Shown: one piece after another, positions 25,487-34,385 of the stretch
Layout of the letters: each line of letters starts with the position of its first letter
Numbering within the stretch: position 1 is the first letter of the stretch
Assembly: GCA_964480945.1 (NCBI GenBank)
Contig: CAYZRX010000022.1
Location: 1-50,012, forward strand
Direction: 5' to 3'
DNA length: 50,012 nt
Origin: VGWB01 sp964480945
Lineage (GTDB): Bacteria > Bacteroidota > Ignavibacteria > UBA10030
Notes under the pieces: model-generated
The model's database searches: none
Seen by the model: the letters and a program-made list of their open reading frames with translations, nothing else
What the model was told of the DNA's origin: nothing
Program-made: the position numbers and the translations under genes

Positions 25487-27427
25487 TCACCTGCCTGTTC
25501 GAAACGGTGAGGCAGGAAGACCCTCTCGATTGTACAGGTTGGCACCGGCCGGGTTATCAGCCCAGGCGTACCGGACAGCCGTGGGAACCGACACGCTATC
25601 GCTCCAGACCACGACGCTGTCACCCACGATTCTCGCCTTTGCCCACACGAACTTCCCATCGCTGCCGCAAATCTCAAAACGCTTCAGGGGGCCGCCACCC
25701 TTGGCCATCAGACCGGATCCGATGTTCGTAAATGAGATGATGATCCTGTTCCCTTCAGTTCGCATGGACCTGTAGATCGGGCCTGAAGGGACGACTGTCG
25801 CGTCACCGTAGGCCACGTTTTCAGCGGCGAGTGCGAGCCGCCTGCCGACGTCACTCTTGTCAAGAGGATGAATATCATTCCATTCGCCAACATCGATCGT
25901 GACTGCCATGCCTGTGTTCGGGAGAGCAAGCGTTTTGAGCTGAGCCTCCCTCAGTTCGGCCGAACCGCTTTCAGAGGGCTGATCCAGAGCTTCCCCGTAG
26001 TTGGGGAGCTGCACATAGATGAACGGGGAATTCCCCTCCCCCCACTTCTCCCTCCAATCCGTTACCATCGCAGCGAACATTTCTCCATATCCCGAAGGGC
26101 GCCAGGTATTCGATTCTCCTTGATACCAGATGACTCCTTTAATTGTCGCGTTCAAGAGCGGGGCGATCATCCCGTTGAATAATCCCAACGGCTGATATTG
26201 AATCGTGATCGAAGGGAGCATTGGACGGGCTACGACTCCCACCTTGTACTTCCACCTTCCGGCAAGGCTGATGACGTGGTTTCCTATCCTCAACTCGTAC
26301 GGCTTGTCCTTTATGAATCCCCCGCGACCTCCAGTATTGATGACGCGAACAACAATGATGTTCTTCCCTGCTTTGAGCAAACCGGGAGCGACATCGTATC
26401 TTCTCGGGGGATATTGGTACGAAACTGAACCTACGAGCACACCATTGATGTAGTCATAGTCCGCATCTACGATCCTGCCCATCAGGAGTTTCGCAGGCTT
26501 TCCCGCCAGGGCCGCGGGCACGTCGAATTCCTTTCTGAACCAGACGACCCCGTTCGTCCTGCCCAATCCTTCGTCCGCCCAATAAGCGGGTAGCTCCATC
26601 GTCGACCAGTCGGACGCGTCGTAAGCAGCATCATACCACGGTATCTGGCCGGTCAGGCCTTCGTCTGACTGCCAGACGCGAGCGTACCAGGCGTTGCTCA
26701 CTTTTCCGTTCTCCCTTCGCACACTGTCGATATAGCTGCCGTCCTTGAATCTCTCCGCCATCTCGATGGCTGCGGGAAACTCTTTCAACGCATCCCTGCT
26801 CATCCACGATTCGATCGGCGTTCCACCGACACTCGCATTGATCAGGCCGATAGGGACGTGATACTTCTCCCCTAACGTCCTGGCGAAGAAGTAGCCGGCC
26901 GCTGTGAAGTGAAGAACGCTCCAGGGATTTGCGGATTCCCATCGGCCCGACTGTAATTCTGTCTGAGGGGCGTCAAAATCATACTTCTGAGGAACGATGA
27001 ATTGACGGATGGAAGGATTTTCAGAACGAGCGATGATGTCTTCATACCGCGGCCTCACCCTTTCCATCGGAAGCACCATGTTCGACTGGCCCGAGCAGAC
27101 CCACACATCGCCGATCAGGATGTCGTTCAGCACGATATGATTATTGCCATCGACCTGCATCGTGTAGGGCCCGCCGGCTTTCATTGGAGAGAGCACCATC
27201 GCCCACTTACCGTCTGCGGCCGTCGTGGCAGTATCGGTTCTGCCGAGAAATCTCATTGTTACTTTCTCACCGGGCGAAGCCCAGCCCCAGACGCGCACCG
27301 CGGCGTCTCTTTGCAAGACCATACCGTCGCTAATGAGGCGAGGAAGCCTTACCTGGCAGATAGCTGACTGGAACGCCGAAAGGAGAAGGCAGAACAGCGC
27401 GATACAAAATATTCTCTTGTCCCTCAT
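25487..27427 (-). CDS. Sialate-O-acetylesterase-family (CE20-like) acetylesterase
   Basis: 646 aa from ATG 27427 (GGAG 6 nt upstream) with signal peptide IFCIALFCLLLSAFQSAICQ. An N-terminal beta-domain (LISDGMVLQRDAAVRVWGWA) leads to the SGNH esterase with nucleophile Ser115 in CSGQSNMVLPM and the Asp/His pair in GEWNDIHPLDKSDVG (about Asp518/His520). A jelly-roll domain is inserted at about 270-420 (VVWFRKEFDVPAALAGKPAK, VRVINTGGRGGF). SGNH plus inserted jelly-roll matches CE20 xyloglucan acetylesterases such as the Xanthomonas enzyme. It would deacetylate xylan or xyloglucan oligosaccharides in the periplasm. Neighbours GH115 and GH43 suggest acetyl-glucuronoxylan. Family strong, substrate inferred. 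Confidence 0.87.
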   Translation of the reverse strand: MRDKRIFCIALFCLLLSAFQSAICQVRLPRLISDGMVLQRDAAVRVWGWASPGEKVTMRFLGRTDTATTAADGKWAMVLSPMKAGGPYTMQVDGNNHIVLNDILIGDVWVCSGQSNMVLPMERVRPRYEDIIARSENPSIRQFIVPQKYDFDAPQTELQSGRWESANPWSVLHFTAAGYFFARTLGEKYHVPIGLINASVGGTPIESWMSRDALKEFPAAIEMAERFKDGSYIDSVRRENGKVSNAWYARVWQSDEGLTGQIPWYDAAYDASDWSTMELPAYWADEGLGRTNGVVWFRKEFDVPAALAGKPAKLLMGRIVDADYDYINGVLVGSVSYQYPPRRYDVAPGLLKAGKNIIVVRVINTGGRGGFIKDKPYELRIGNHVISLAGRWKYKVGVVARPMLPSITIQYQPLGLFNGMIAPLLNATIKGVIWYQGESNTWRPSGYGEMFAAMVTDWREKWGEGNSPFIYVQLPNYGEALDQPSESGSAELREAQLKTLALPNTGMAVTIDVGEWNDIHPLDKSDVGRRLALAAENVAYGDATVVPSGPIYRSMRTEGNRIIISFTNIGSGLMAKGGGPLKRFEICGSDGKFVWAKARIVGDSVVVWSDSVSVPTAVRYAWADNPAGANLYNREGLPASPFRTGR

Positions 27428-27452
27428 ATGTGCTCCATTTTCGCTAGGACTC

Positions 27453-27560
27453 ATCTCAAAAACACTCTGCGTCATGCTGAACTCGGTTCAGCATCTATAT
27501 CTTCGGCTTGGAATAGACCCCGAAACGAGTTCGGGGTGACACCACTGGTATTTTTGAGAT
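27453..27560. repeat. 108-bp MITE/REP-like element with terminal inverted repeats
   Basis: Bounded by the inverted pair atctcaaaaa (27453-27462) and tttttgagat (27551-27560). Inside are two more hairpins: gctgaac-tcg-gttcagc (about 27476-27492) and ccccgaa-acgag-ttcgggg (about 27519-27537). It lies between the acetylesterase start and the GH115 stop, and has no coding capacity. The structure fits a non-autonomous mobile repeat. Confidence 0.65.
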
Positions 27561-27615
27561 AGCTTCTAGTCAGATTCAGGATTGAACTTCGCTACGACAT
27601 TCTCCTCACTTTGCT

Positions 27616-30600
27616 TCACTTGCCCTTTTCGGCGCGATGAAAACTCTCGGGCGGACCCAGGCAGCTCTGTTTCACCCCTCCCAGATCCACGACGATTTTC
27701 TCCAGCACGACCCCAGGGTCGATCATCCAGATTTTCAGCGTGTGATAGCCGGGTTTCGAGATCCTGTGCGTCGTACGACTATAGCGCGCGTTCTGTATGA
27801 CGGACTGCTCCCAGTCCCTGTTTCCGTTCTGCGCGTTGTAATCCTGTGGCAGCAGCGTGACGGCCTGCGGCGGTTCGTCGTCAAATGACACCGCGTATCG
27901 AAGTCCTCTGCCCGGCATGAAGTTCAACGTGGCGCCGAATATGCCTTCAACCTCTGCTTCCCCTGTGCCGAGAAGGTACATCCGATACTCTAGGCATGGG
28001 GAGTCGTTGCCGGGCGTGGCGGGCAGCGCATTTACCGCGGACGTCGCCCTCATTGCAGACAAGGTGTGTCCGTACTCTTCGATCCTTATCCAGCGATTGG
28101 AACCAGATTGCGTCTTCTTCGTGTAATGCTCAGCTTCCATCGACACGTAGCCGTTGCTCTCGATGAAGCCGTGCAGAGAATTGCGTGTGATGCCGGTCGG
28201 ATTGGAGATCTTTACATTCACGGATACATTCTGACCGGTACCGGCAATCTTGACCGTGCCGCTGGCATCCCCCTTGGGCGCCTTGCTCCACTCGATGCTG
28301 ACCCAGATTCGCGTCTGTTTCCGAACCTCTCCGCCGGCAGCGGATATCTTTATCCATGGCTCGTTGGCCCTGGCGGCGTATTCGAACGGTGTCTTGCCCT
28401 TGTTGAAGGCTTCGATGTAGTAGCGTTGCCGGTTGAATGGATCGAAAACAGGGAGAACTGGGTCACCATCCGTTCCCGGCCATGTCGCCTCTGAGCCTTC
28501 GACAGCGACGCCCATTGATGCCAACTCGGGCACTTCAAGTTCGGAGAGCTGGATTGCCCTGAGGCTGTTCGTGGGTGGATCTTGCCAGGTTGTGTAGCCA
28601 AGATGTGACTGGTCCATGAAATGGTCCCACTTGCCGTGGGCTAAAGTGCGGTTGAAGTAGCCCATAAAAGCTGTATCTGCCGTGAACAAGGCTCTCGTCT
28701 CTTCCGCCATGTCATTGGTGCTTGACCGCCCCTGTTTTGCATACAAGGCGTTCTTTCCCGCAGCCAGGTACAATTCGTTCACGATTGCGCTCGCCTTGGT
28801 CGGGAACAAAACCAATTCGTAGAACGAATCCTTCTCCGGCAACTTCTTGTAGATTTTTTCGGCCTTAGTCGTTATGACCTTGAAGTCAGCAACAACCGAC
28901 TCGGCCTCCCGGTAGTTTACGAGGCTGTATGTGATAGGGCTGAGGAGCTCCGGCTTGCGACGGCCGTTGTACTTTGTGTACTTCGAAATGATGTCGGCGA
29001 TCTCGTCGGCATACTTGGGGCCGAATTCGCGCTCCGCCCACAGGCGCGTGTACTCATTGATATTGCTGTTCGTCCACCTGTTCGTATCCCACGCAAGGTT
29101 CATGAAGTATTCGATCGGAAACTCGTATCCCTTGAAGTGTCCGACGTTCACGATCCAGATCCGATCTGCTCCGTACTCCTTGGCCAGCGACATCTGGTCC
29201 CAGATTTTGGATATCGGGTCTGTGTTGATCCATTGATAGCTCCGAGGTCCGCCGTGGTAGTCGAAGTGATAGTAGATCCCTGCTCCGCCGCTGCGCTTAC
29301 GCTCTTCCGCGGTCGGCAGTCTGCGGATATTTCCCCAATTGTCATCAGGCCAGAGCAGCGTCACGTCGTCAGGAACCCGCATCCCGGCTTTGTAGAAATC
29401 CAGCACCTCCTTGTAGAGGCACCAGAGCTGCGGGACCTTCGTGACGTCCGGATTCATTTCTTCCGCCAACATCGTCCGCTGCACGCGAACGATCTTCTCA
29501 AGAAGCGCCATATTCGCTTCCGGACCGCCGGGTGCCATGGGGGTGTCGTCGGCGCCGCGGAGGCCCATGGTGATAATGCTCTCGTAGTTCTTATTGCGCC
29601 GTATGCCTTCGCGCCAGAAGTTTTCGAGGGTATCGGGATACTTCGCATAGTTCCAACTTTCCAGCGTGCTCTTGTAGCGCCTGTCCCACTCCTTCTGTGC
29701 TCTCAGCATCGGCTCCTGGTGAGACGTACCCATAACGATCCCGTATTCGTCTGCGAGCCTCGGGTTCTCCGGGTCGTCCTCGTTGAAGGCGTTGTTCCAC
29801 ATTGCCGGCCAGAGGTAGTTGGCCTTCAAGCGCAAGAGCAGCTCAAATATCCTCTCATAGAACTCGTGTCCATAGTTGGCGACCCCGGGCGGCACGGGGG
29901 GATTGCTGCTCACCGCAGCTTCTCCATATTTCGCCGTCACCCACCTTGTCAGATCGGGATACTCGTCGTTGAGAAAGATGCCGCGATATTTCACGGAAGG
30001 CGGACCCGCAGAGTGTCGCCCCGGAAGGACGTAGAGGGTTTCATGGTGCTTTGTTGGCACATCGGCCCACCAGTACCATGGCGACACGCCGATCCTCTCC
30101 GAGACGTCGAACATTCCATAGATGGTGCCTCTCTTGTCGCTTCCCGCAATCACCAAGGCGCGATCCACGCCGGGAAACGGCCTTTCGACCGATTGAATCA
30201 GAAAGCTCTCCCACTCTCCTGCGATGCCCCTGGTACTGATCTTCTTCTCTTGCACCAGCTTGTCGACGAGCGGACTTCTACCAAGCGTGCCGACAATGAT
30301 TATTTCTTTCGCCGAGGGGACCTTGTCAGTGAAGATGTCGGGTCTCGCGCCCGTGACATTTGCCATGTCATTCTGGAAATTCGTGAGGATGCGGAGCACT
30401 CCGGGATAGTCGTTCGAGCTTACGCAGAGGGGCGCGGACTTCCCGGAGGCGGAGAGAGGGAATCCTCCTTTGACTTTCTCGAAGCGGATGTAGGATTTGC
30501 CTCCTATCGCAAACGCCGCGTGGACCGATCCAAAGAGGAAGATCGAGAGAAGAATCAACAAACCAGGCCAAGACCGCGACAACGAGGCATTTGTAGGTTC

Positions 30601-30657
30601 TTTTCCTCGATTTCGCTGTGAGCTTTTCGCCTGAATTGACAAGTTTAGATAACTCAT
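27616..30657 (-). CDS. GH115 xylan alpha-1,2-glucuronidase
   Basis: 1013 aa from ATG 30657, only 13 bp after the GH8 stop, with AAGGTG 5 nt upstream. A hydrophobic leader (LLILLSIFLFGSVHAAFAIG) begins about 30 residues in. The N-terminal domain (SYIRFEKVKGGFPLSASGKS) and the barrel motifs VKYRGIFLNDEYPDLTRW, LLRLKANYLWPAMWNNAFN and YGIVMGTSHQEPML are characteristic of GH115. The C-terminal ~180 residues (VSMEAEHYTKK, then LEYRMYLLGTGEAEVEG) are the lectin-like domain seen in full-length members, and the length is normal for the family. It removes (4-O-methyl)-glucuronic acid from internal positions of xylan chains. With no T9SS domain it should act in the periplasm on imported glucuronoxylo-oligosaccharides, next to GH8. 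Confidence 0.93.
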   Translation of the reverse strand: MSYLNLSIQAKSSQRNRGKEPTNASLSRSWPGLLILLSIFLFGSVHAAFAIGGKSYIRFEKVKGGFPLSASGKSAPLCVSSNDYPGVLRILTNFQNDMANVTGARPDIFTDKVPSAKEIIIVGTLGRSPLVDKLVQEKKISTRGIAGEWESFLIQSVERPFPGVDRALVIAGSDKRGTIYGMFDVSERIGVSPWYWWADVPTKHHETLYVLPGRHSAGPPSVKYRGIFLNDEYPDLTRWVTAKYGEAAVSSNPPVPPGVANYGHEFYERIFELLLRLKANYLWPAMWNNAFNEDDPENPRLADEYGIVMGTSHQEPMLRAQKEWDRRYKSTLESWNYAKYPDTLENFWREGIRRNKNYESIITMGLRGADDTPMAPGGPEANMALLEKIVRVQRTMLAEEMNPDVTKVPQLWCLYKEVLDFYKAGMRVPDDVTLLWPDDNWGNIRRLPTAEERKRSGGAGIYYHFDYHGGPRSYQWINTDPISKIWDQMSLAKEYGADRIWIVNVGHFKGYEFPIEYFMNLAWDTNRWTNSNINEYTRLWAEREFGPKYADEIADIISKYTKYNGRRKPELLSPITYSLVNYREAESVVADFKVITTKAEKIYKKLPEKDSFYELVLFPTKASAIVNELYLAAGKNALYAKQGRSSTNDMAEETRALFTADTAFMGYFNRTLAHGKWDHFMDQSHLGYTTWQDPPTNSLRAIQLSELEVPELASMGVAVEGSEATWPGTDGDPVLPVFDPFNRQRYYIEAFNKGKTPFEYAARANEPWIKISAAGGEVRKQTRIWVSIEWSKAPKGDASGTVKIAGTGQNVSVNVKISNPTGITRNSLHGFIESNGYVSMEAEHYTKKTQSGSNRWIRIEEYGHTLSAMRATSAVNALPATPGNDSPCLEYRMYLLGTGEAEVEGIFGATLNFMPGRGLRYAVSFDDEPPQAVTLLPQDYNAQNGNRDWEQSVIQNARYSRTTHRISKPGYHTLKIWMIDPGVVLEKIVVDLGGVKQSCLGPPESFHRAEKGK

Positions 30658-30670
30658 GGCGCACCTTGAT

Positions 30671-32005
30671 TCACTGTGGGCAGGCCGGTACCGCCGTGCC
30701 CGTTGGATCATAGATTCTGAAATTACCGCTCACCTGCAGCATCGCAAGCATGTACAACATTCCGTCGTAGTATCGATACAACCCGGTGGGAATCGGAGTA
30801 TTCCAGAACTCTTCGACGAACTCTCTTCGGTCATCGTTTGTGGAGGCGAGAGCTGCGACCGCGTTCATCGCCACCAGGCCGGGGCTGTGATCGTCTCCAA
30901 GCCTCCGGCCGTCAAGTGTGTACTGGTTGCCGTAGGTCCCGATCCCTTGAGATCGGAAAAAGCTCAGCAGCCGGTTCGACTGGGTGACTTCCCAGTCGTC
31001 CTTTTCAAACCAAACCCAATCGACGGCCACGTTCATCGCTACCCGCCAGGCGTCGAAGCGGAAATCAGCATGTCCGCCCCTCCAGAGGCTGATCGGTTTC
31101 CCGTCGAACTCGGCGTAGTCAGGCGACAGCCCCGTCGTTGAATCAGCAGCATTCTGCAGCAGCCTCCGGCTCGTGGACGCCGCATCGCACCAGAACTGGT
31201 TGTCCCGATCAGCCCATCGGGCCCAGAGCTCGTAGAAGTGCGGAACCTGGTAGGACGGATCCGTGAAGTGATTTGCCTGAGCTGCAGGCACGAAGGCAAT
31301 CAGCTTCTGCTCTCTGTTGAACATGTTCGTCACAGCTCCGTGTCCGGGCTCCGATTCCTTATGGAGCATTGTCTGCAGAATTTTCTGCGCCTCGGCTCGG
31401 TAGTCGAATATCCCTTCTCCGTCTCCCCATCTCGCGGAAGCGAAGAAGAGCGACATGACGAACCACTCCTCCCCGTCAGAAGCAGCGTTGGAATCGAGAA
31501 CGGCTCCGTCCGTCCTGCAATGCCATGCAAAATAACCTTTGTGAGGACCCTTGTCGAGCTGCATGTAGGTCGTTGCCCATTTCCACAACCGGTCAAATAC
31601 ATCTTTCCTGTCCATTTGGACGGCGATCATCATCCCGTACGACATTCCCTCTGTGCGCACATCGCGGTTTCCGATATCTTCGATGTACGCCATGTCCGAC
31701 CCGACGGGATAGTACACTCGCTCAGTTCGGTCGTTGCCGAAGAAGAGTTGGTGGAAAGCCGTGTCGATCTTTGCTTTGACCTCCTGCCTGCTTTTCCCCA
31801 ACAGACTTACGAAGAGATCCGGATAATTTCCGGTATAGTATGCCCCGGCACTCTTTGTCTGTCCTGCGGCAGACGCAATTCCATCAGCTCTGTCCAGCGA
31901 ATTCGTCGGCGCGACGAAAAGGGCGAGCGTTAGCAGAAGCGCCACCCTTCGTGAACGTCCACTACCCGGTTGGAGAGCCGAATCGCATTTGAGAAGAGAT
32001 TCCAT
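30671..32005 (-). CDS. GH8 xylanase, probably reducing-end xylose-releasing exo-oligoxylanase
   Basis: 444 aa, signal peptide VALLLTLALFVAPTNSL. The GH8 acid is Glu119 in DVRTEGMSYGMMIAVQ, followed by the aromatic WHCRTDGAVLDSNAASDGEEW subsite region seen in family members. The base is probably Asp318 in HADFRFDAWRVA. His373 in GDDHSPGLVA lies 55 residues after it, close to the His319/Asp263 spacing I recall from the Bacillus halodurans Rex enzyme, which supports reducing-end exo activity rather than endo-cellulase or chitosanase. No T9SS domain, consistent with periplasmic trimming of imported xylo-oligosaccharides. The start at ATG 32005 has no clear ribosome site. Confidence 0.86.
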   Translation of the reverse strand: MESLLKCDSALQPGSGRSRRVALLLTLALFVAPTNSLDRADGIASAAGQTKSAGAYYTGNYPDLFVSLLGKSRQEVKAKIDTAFHQLFFGNDRTERVYYPVGSDMAYIEDIGNRDVRTEGMSYGMMIAVQMDRKDVFDRLWKWATTYMQLDKGPHKGYFAWHCRTDGAVLDSNAASDGEEWFVMSLFFASARWGDGEGIFDYRAEAQKILQTMLHKESEPGHGAVTNMFNREQKLIAFVPAAQANHFTDPSYQVPHFYELWARWADRDNQFWCDAASTSRRLLQNAADSTTGLSPDYAEFDGKPISLWRGGHADFRFDAWRVAMNVAVDWVWFEKDDWEVTQSNRLLSFFRSQGIGTYGNQYTLDGRRLGDDHSPGLVAMNAVAALASTNDDRREFVEEFWNTPIPTGLYRYYDGMLYMLAMLQVSGNFRIYDPTGTAVPACPQ

Positions 32006-32066
32006 TATCGGCCGAGGTCTTGGAGAGAGTCAGCGCGGACGGGGCGAACCCGCACTCAGACACGCG

Positions 32067-34358
32067 CTATTTCATGAGAAGGAGCTTCTTCACTGACGTA
32101 CAGTTGCCTGATCCGTCCCGGCTTCGAGCCTGCATTCGGCAGAAATACACACCGCTGCCCATCGCTGACGCGTTCCAGTGGATCGTCTGTTGGCTCGCCG
32201 GTTGCATCTGATCAACGAGCGTGGTGACAACTCTGCCGAGCATGTCGTAGATCGTGAGCGTCACATGCGAAGAAACGGGCAGATCGTATTGAATTGTCGT
32301 CGACGGATTGAACGGATTGGGATAGTTCTGTTCCAGGAAAAATCTGTCCGGAACTTGGCCGGATCGTGATTCACCCACGGATGTCCCGAGACCGGACGTG
32401 GGGACAAAAGTGAGCCACTGAAGCATGAACAGTTTGTCGGAACCGGTTCCTTTGAATCTAAGATAGAGATCATGGTTGCCGGAAACAGGAAGAAGAACTT
32501 TGGTCGTGAATGTTTTGTAGGTGTCCCAGCTTCCAGTATTGCTGATATTGCACTCTGCGATCTTGCCGTGCGACTCGAGCGAATCGAGCCACACCTCGAC
32601 GACACCGCCTGAAGAAGCGCACGAAGCAGTGATCTTAAGAGAATCAGGTTTCTTCAGGTATTCCGTGCTTCCAAATTCTACGCCTGCATATAACGCCCAG
32701 TCGTCGTTATGGATATTGTCTAACGAACTTATTCCATTCACTTTGCTCGATATGGTTGTGCCGTACTGGTTTGCGGGGCATTCTGCCAATATCGGCGTAT
32801 AAGCGTCGCGGTAGATGTAGAGATCAAAATAAGCGGTACTGTTTTGAACATATAAACCTTGTCGAGTACCTTCAAAAACTACATAATTTGGATCCCAATA
32901 CGAATCAATCACAGATATATCAAAGTTTTGACCAACTTGTATCCAGTTAAAGCCATCACTGCTGAAATAACCGGTTATGCTATGGTTTACCCTGATCATC
33001 TTGAGCCATACGGTATCCTCCGCAGTACTCTCAGCTTCATATTTGTTGGCATCAAAACTGAAGAAAACAGCATGGTGTCTAAAATCGTTCATTGAACTGT
33101 ATAATTTCACATTTGATTTCTCATCACCTCTCAATATAATTAGCCCTGCTTCATCGCTAAATCCCTGGGCATTGAACACGAGCCGGGTCATGAGCGAGTA
33201 ATTATGTTCACCGTCATTTTTAATCACAGTATTTATTTTGCCACTCTTTGGTGACAGACGCAGCCAACCTGGTTGATCCGTAAGCGAATATGTGTTATCA
33301 AGCGTATACCCCAAATGGGACCATTCAGGATTTAGTTTATTAGAATTAAAGAAATCCGAATGAGGCACCATCCATGGGATACCACTACTTGGCAAATTAG
33401 GGGCTATAAAAGATTTGTTCACCGGGTAATCTGCAATCGGCCTGTTATTTGCATCATAGCGAACCTGGTTCAACAACCCCTGTCGTCCCTGTCCTTTCCA
33501 TTCGCCCTTTGCATAAAGGGGATGGACTACCCAAGTGGTGCTATCACCAATCATAATGACATTGGAACTATGATTTGGACTGGTAAACAGCGAACCTCCT
33601 ATCAGTGGGTCACTCGGGTTGAAAAAATCTCCCAGCATTTCCCAGGAAGACTGATCCGCAGTGAGCGTTCTGCTCCGCATCACTTTTTGTCCTCCGCCTA
33701 AATCGCGTGCAAACGAGTAGTAGTAATAGCCGCCGTATTTCCACATCACGGGGCCTTCGGCCCAGCTGTAGGGATAGCTGGGCGAAGGATTCAGCCAATT
33801 CAGATTATACACTGTCCCTGTAGGCTGTCCGTCGTCGCCCAATTCAACAATTCCATTATTGGGCTGCCCATTCTTGACCACCAAATACCATTTGCCGTCA
33901 TCATCAATAAAAATCGAATTATCATATCCCAAAGCATAAGGGAGCTGTGTTGGATTATTGACTTTGGTGGGCAGAGTCCACGGACCTTTGGGCTCAGCGG
34001 CGGTTACAAAATACATAGTATTCGCGCGCGAGAAAAAATCCCAGTACTCTCCCTTGTAATAAACCATATGACCTCCCCAACAGCCACCTCCTGCTATGTC
34101 GCCATAGTCTAACCACGAAGCGCTGACCGGCTGTGCAATCGCTTCCCAGTGAACCAGATCAGTCGAGTGATAAATAACCGGCGTTACATTGAACGATGAC
34201 CCGGTTGTATAATAATCATCGCCGACTTTTGTTAGTGTGCAATCTGGGTGGTCGCCGGAGATTACAGGATTCATGTATGTCGTGAAAGAGGGCGACTGTC
34301 CATATCCATAGTATCCCAGCAATAAACAAAATCCAAGTTCGAGAGAATGTTTTCTCAC
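32067..34358 (-). CDS. GH43 enzyme with CBM6-like module and T9SS sorting domain
   Basis: 763 aa; GTG 34358 with GAGGAG 5 nt upstream. After the signal peptide the propeller carries base Asp39 in SGDHPDCTLTKVGDDYY, Asp146 in GYDNSIFIDDDGKW and acid Glu201 in SWAEGPVMWK. A beta-sandwich follows (~350-530), then a CBM6-like module (~535-660; GTTISSKVNGISSLDNI, WLTFVP). The tail is a T9SS domain (LEQNYPNPFNPSTTIQYDLP, DMLGRVVTTLV, SGVYFCRM). Surface-located xylan side-chain or backbone trimming is likely. The N-terminal HPDC variant differs from the other GH43 here (YPDPS), so they belong to different subfamilies. Confidence 0.87.
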   Translation of the reverse strand: MRKHSLELGFCLLLGYYGYGQSPSFTTYMNPVISGDHPDCTLTKVGDDYYTTGSSFNVTPVIYHSTDLVHWEAIAQPVSASWLDYGDIAGGGCWGGHMVYYKGEYWDFFSRANTMYFVTAAEPKGPWTLPTKVNNPTQLPYALGYDNSIFIDDDGKWYLVVKNGQPNNGIVELGDDGQPTGTVYNLNWLNPSPSYPYSWAEGPVMWKYGGYYYYSFARDLGGGQKVMRSRTLTADQSSWEMLGDFFNPSDPLIGGSLFTSPNHSSNVIMIGDSTTWVVHPLYAKGEWKGQGRQGLLNQVRYDANNRPIADYPVNKSFIAPNLPSSGIPWMVPHSDFFNSNKLNPEWSHLGYTLDNTYSLTDQPGWLRLSPKSGKINTVIKNDGEHNYSLMTRLVFNAQGFSDEAGLIILRGDEKSNVKLYSSMNDFRHHAVFFSFDANKYEAESTAEDTVWLKMIRVNHSITGYFSSDGFNWIQVGQNFDISVIDSYWDPNYVVFEGTRQGLYVQNSTAYFDLYIYRDAYTPILAECPANQYGTTISSKVNGISSLDNIHNDDWALYAGVEFGSTEYLKKPDSLKITASCASSGGVVEVWLDSLESHGKIAECNISNTGSWDTYKTFTTKVLLPVSGNHDLYLRFKGTGSDKLFMLQWLTFVPTSGLGTSVGESRSGQVPDRFFLEQNYPNPFNPSTTIQYDLPVSSHVTLTIYDMLGRVVTTLVDQMQPASQQTIHWNASAMGSGVYFCRMQARSRDGSGNCTSVKKLLLMK

Positions 34359-34385
34359 TTTTCTCCTCAGAACATTGATGATATG

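Noticed and set aside
29137..30621. 494-codon plus-strand open frame opposite GH115
   Set aside because: Long antisense frames are common in GC-rich genes. It has no recognisable domain, and GH115 on the other strand is unmistakable.
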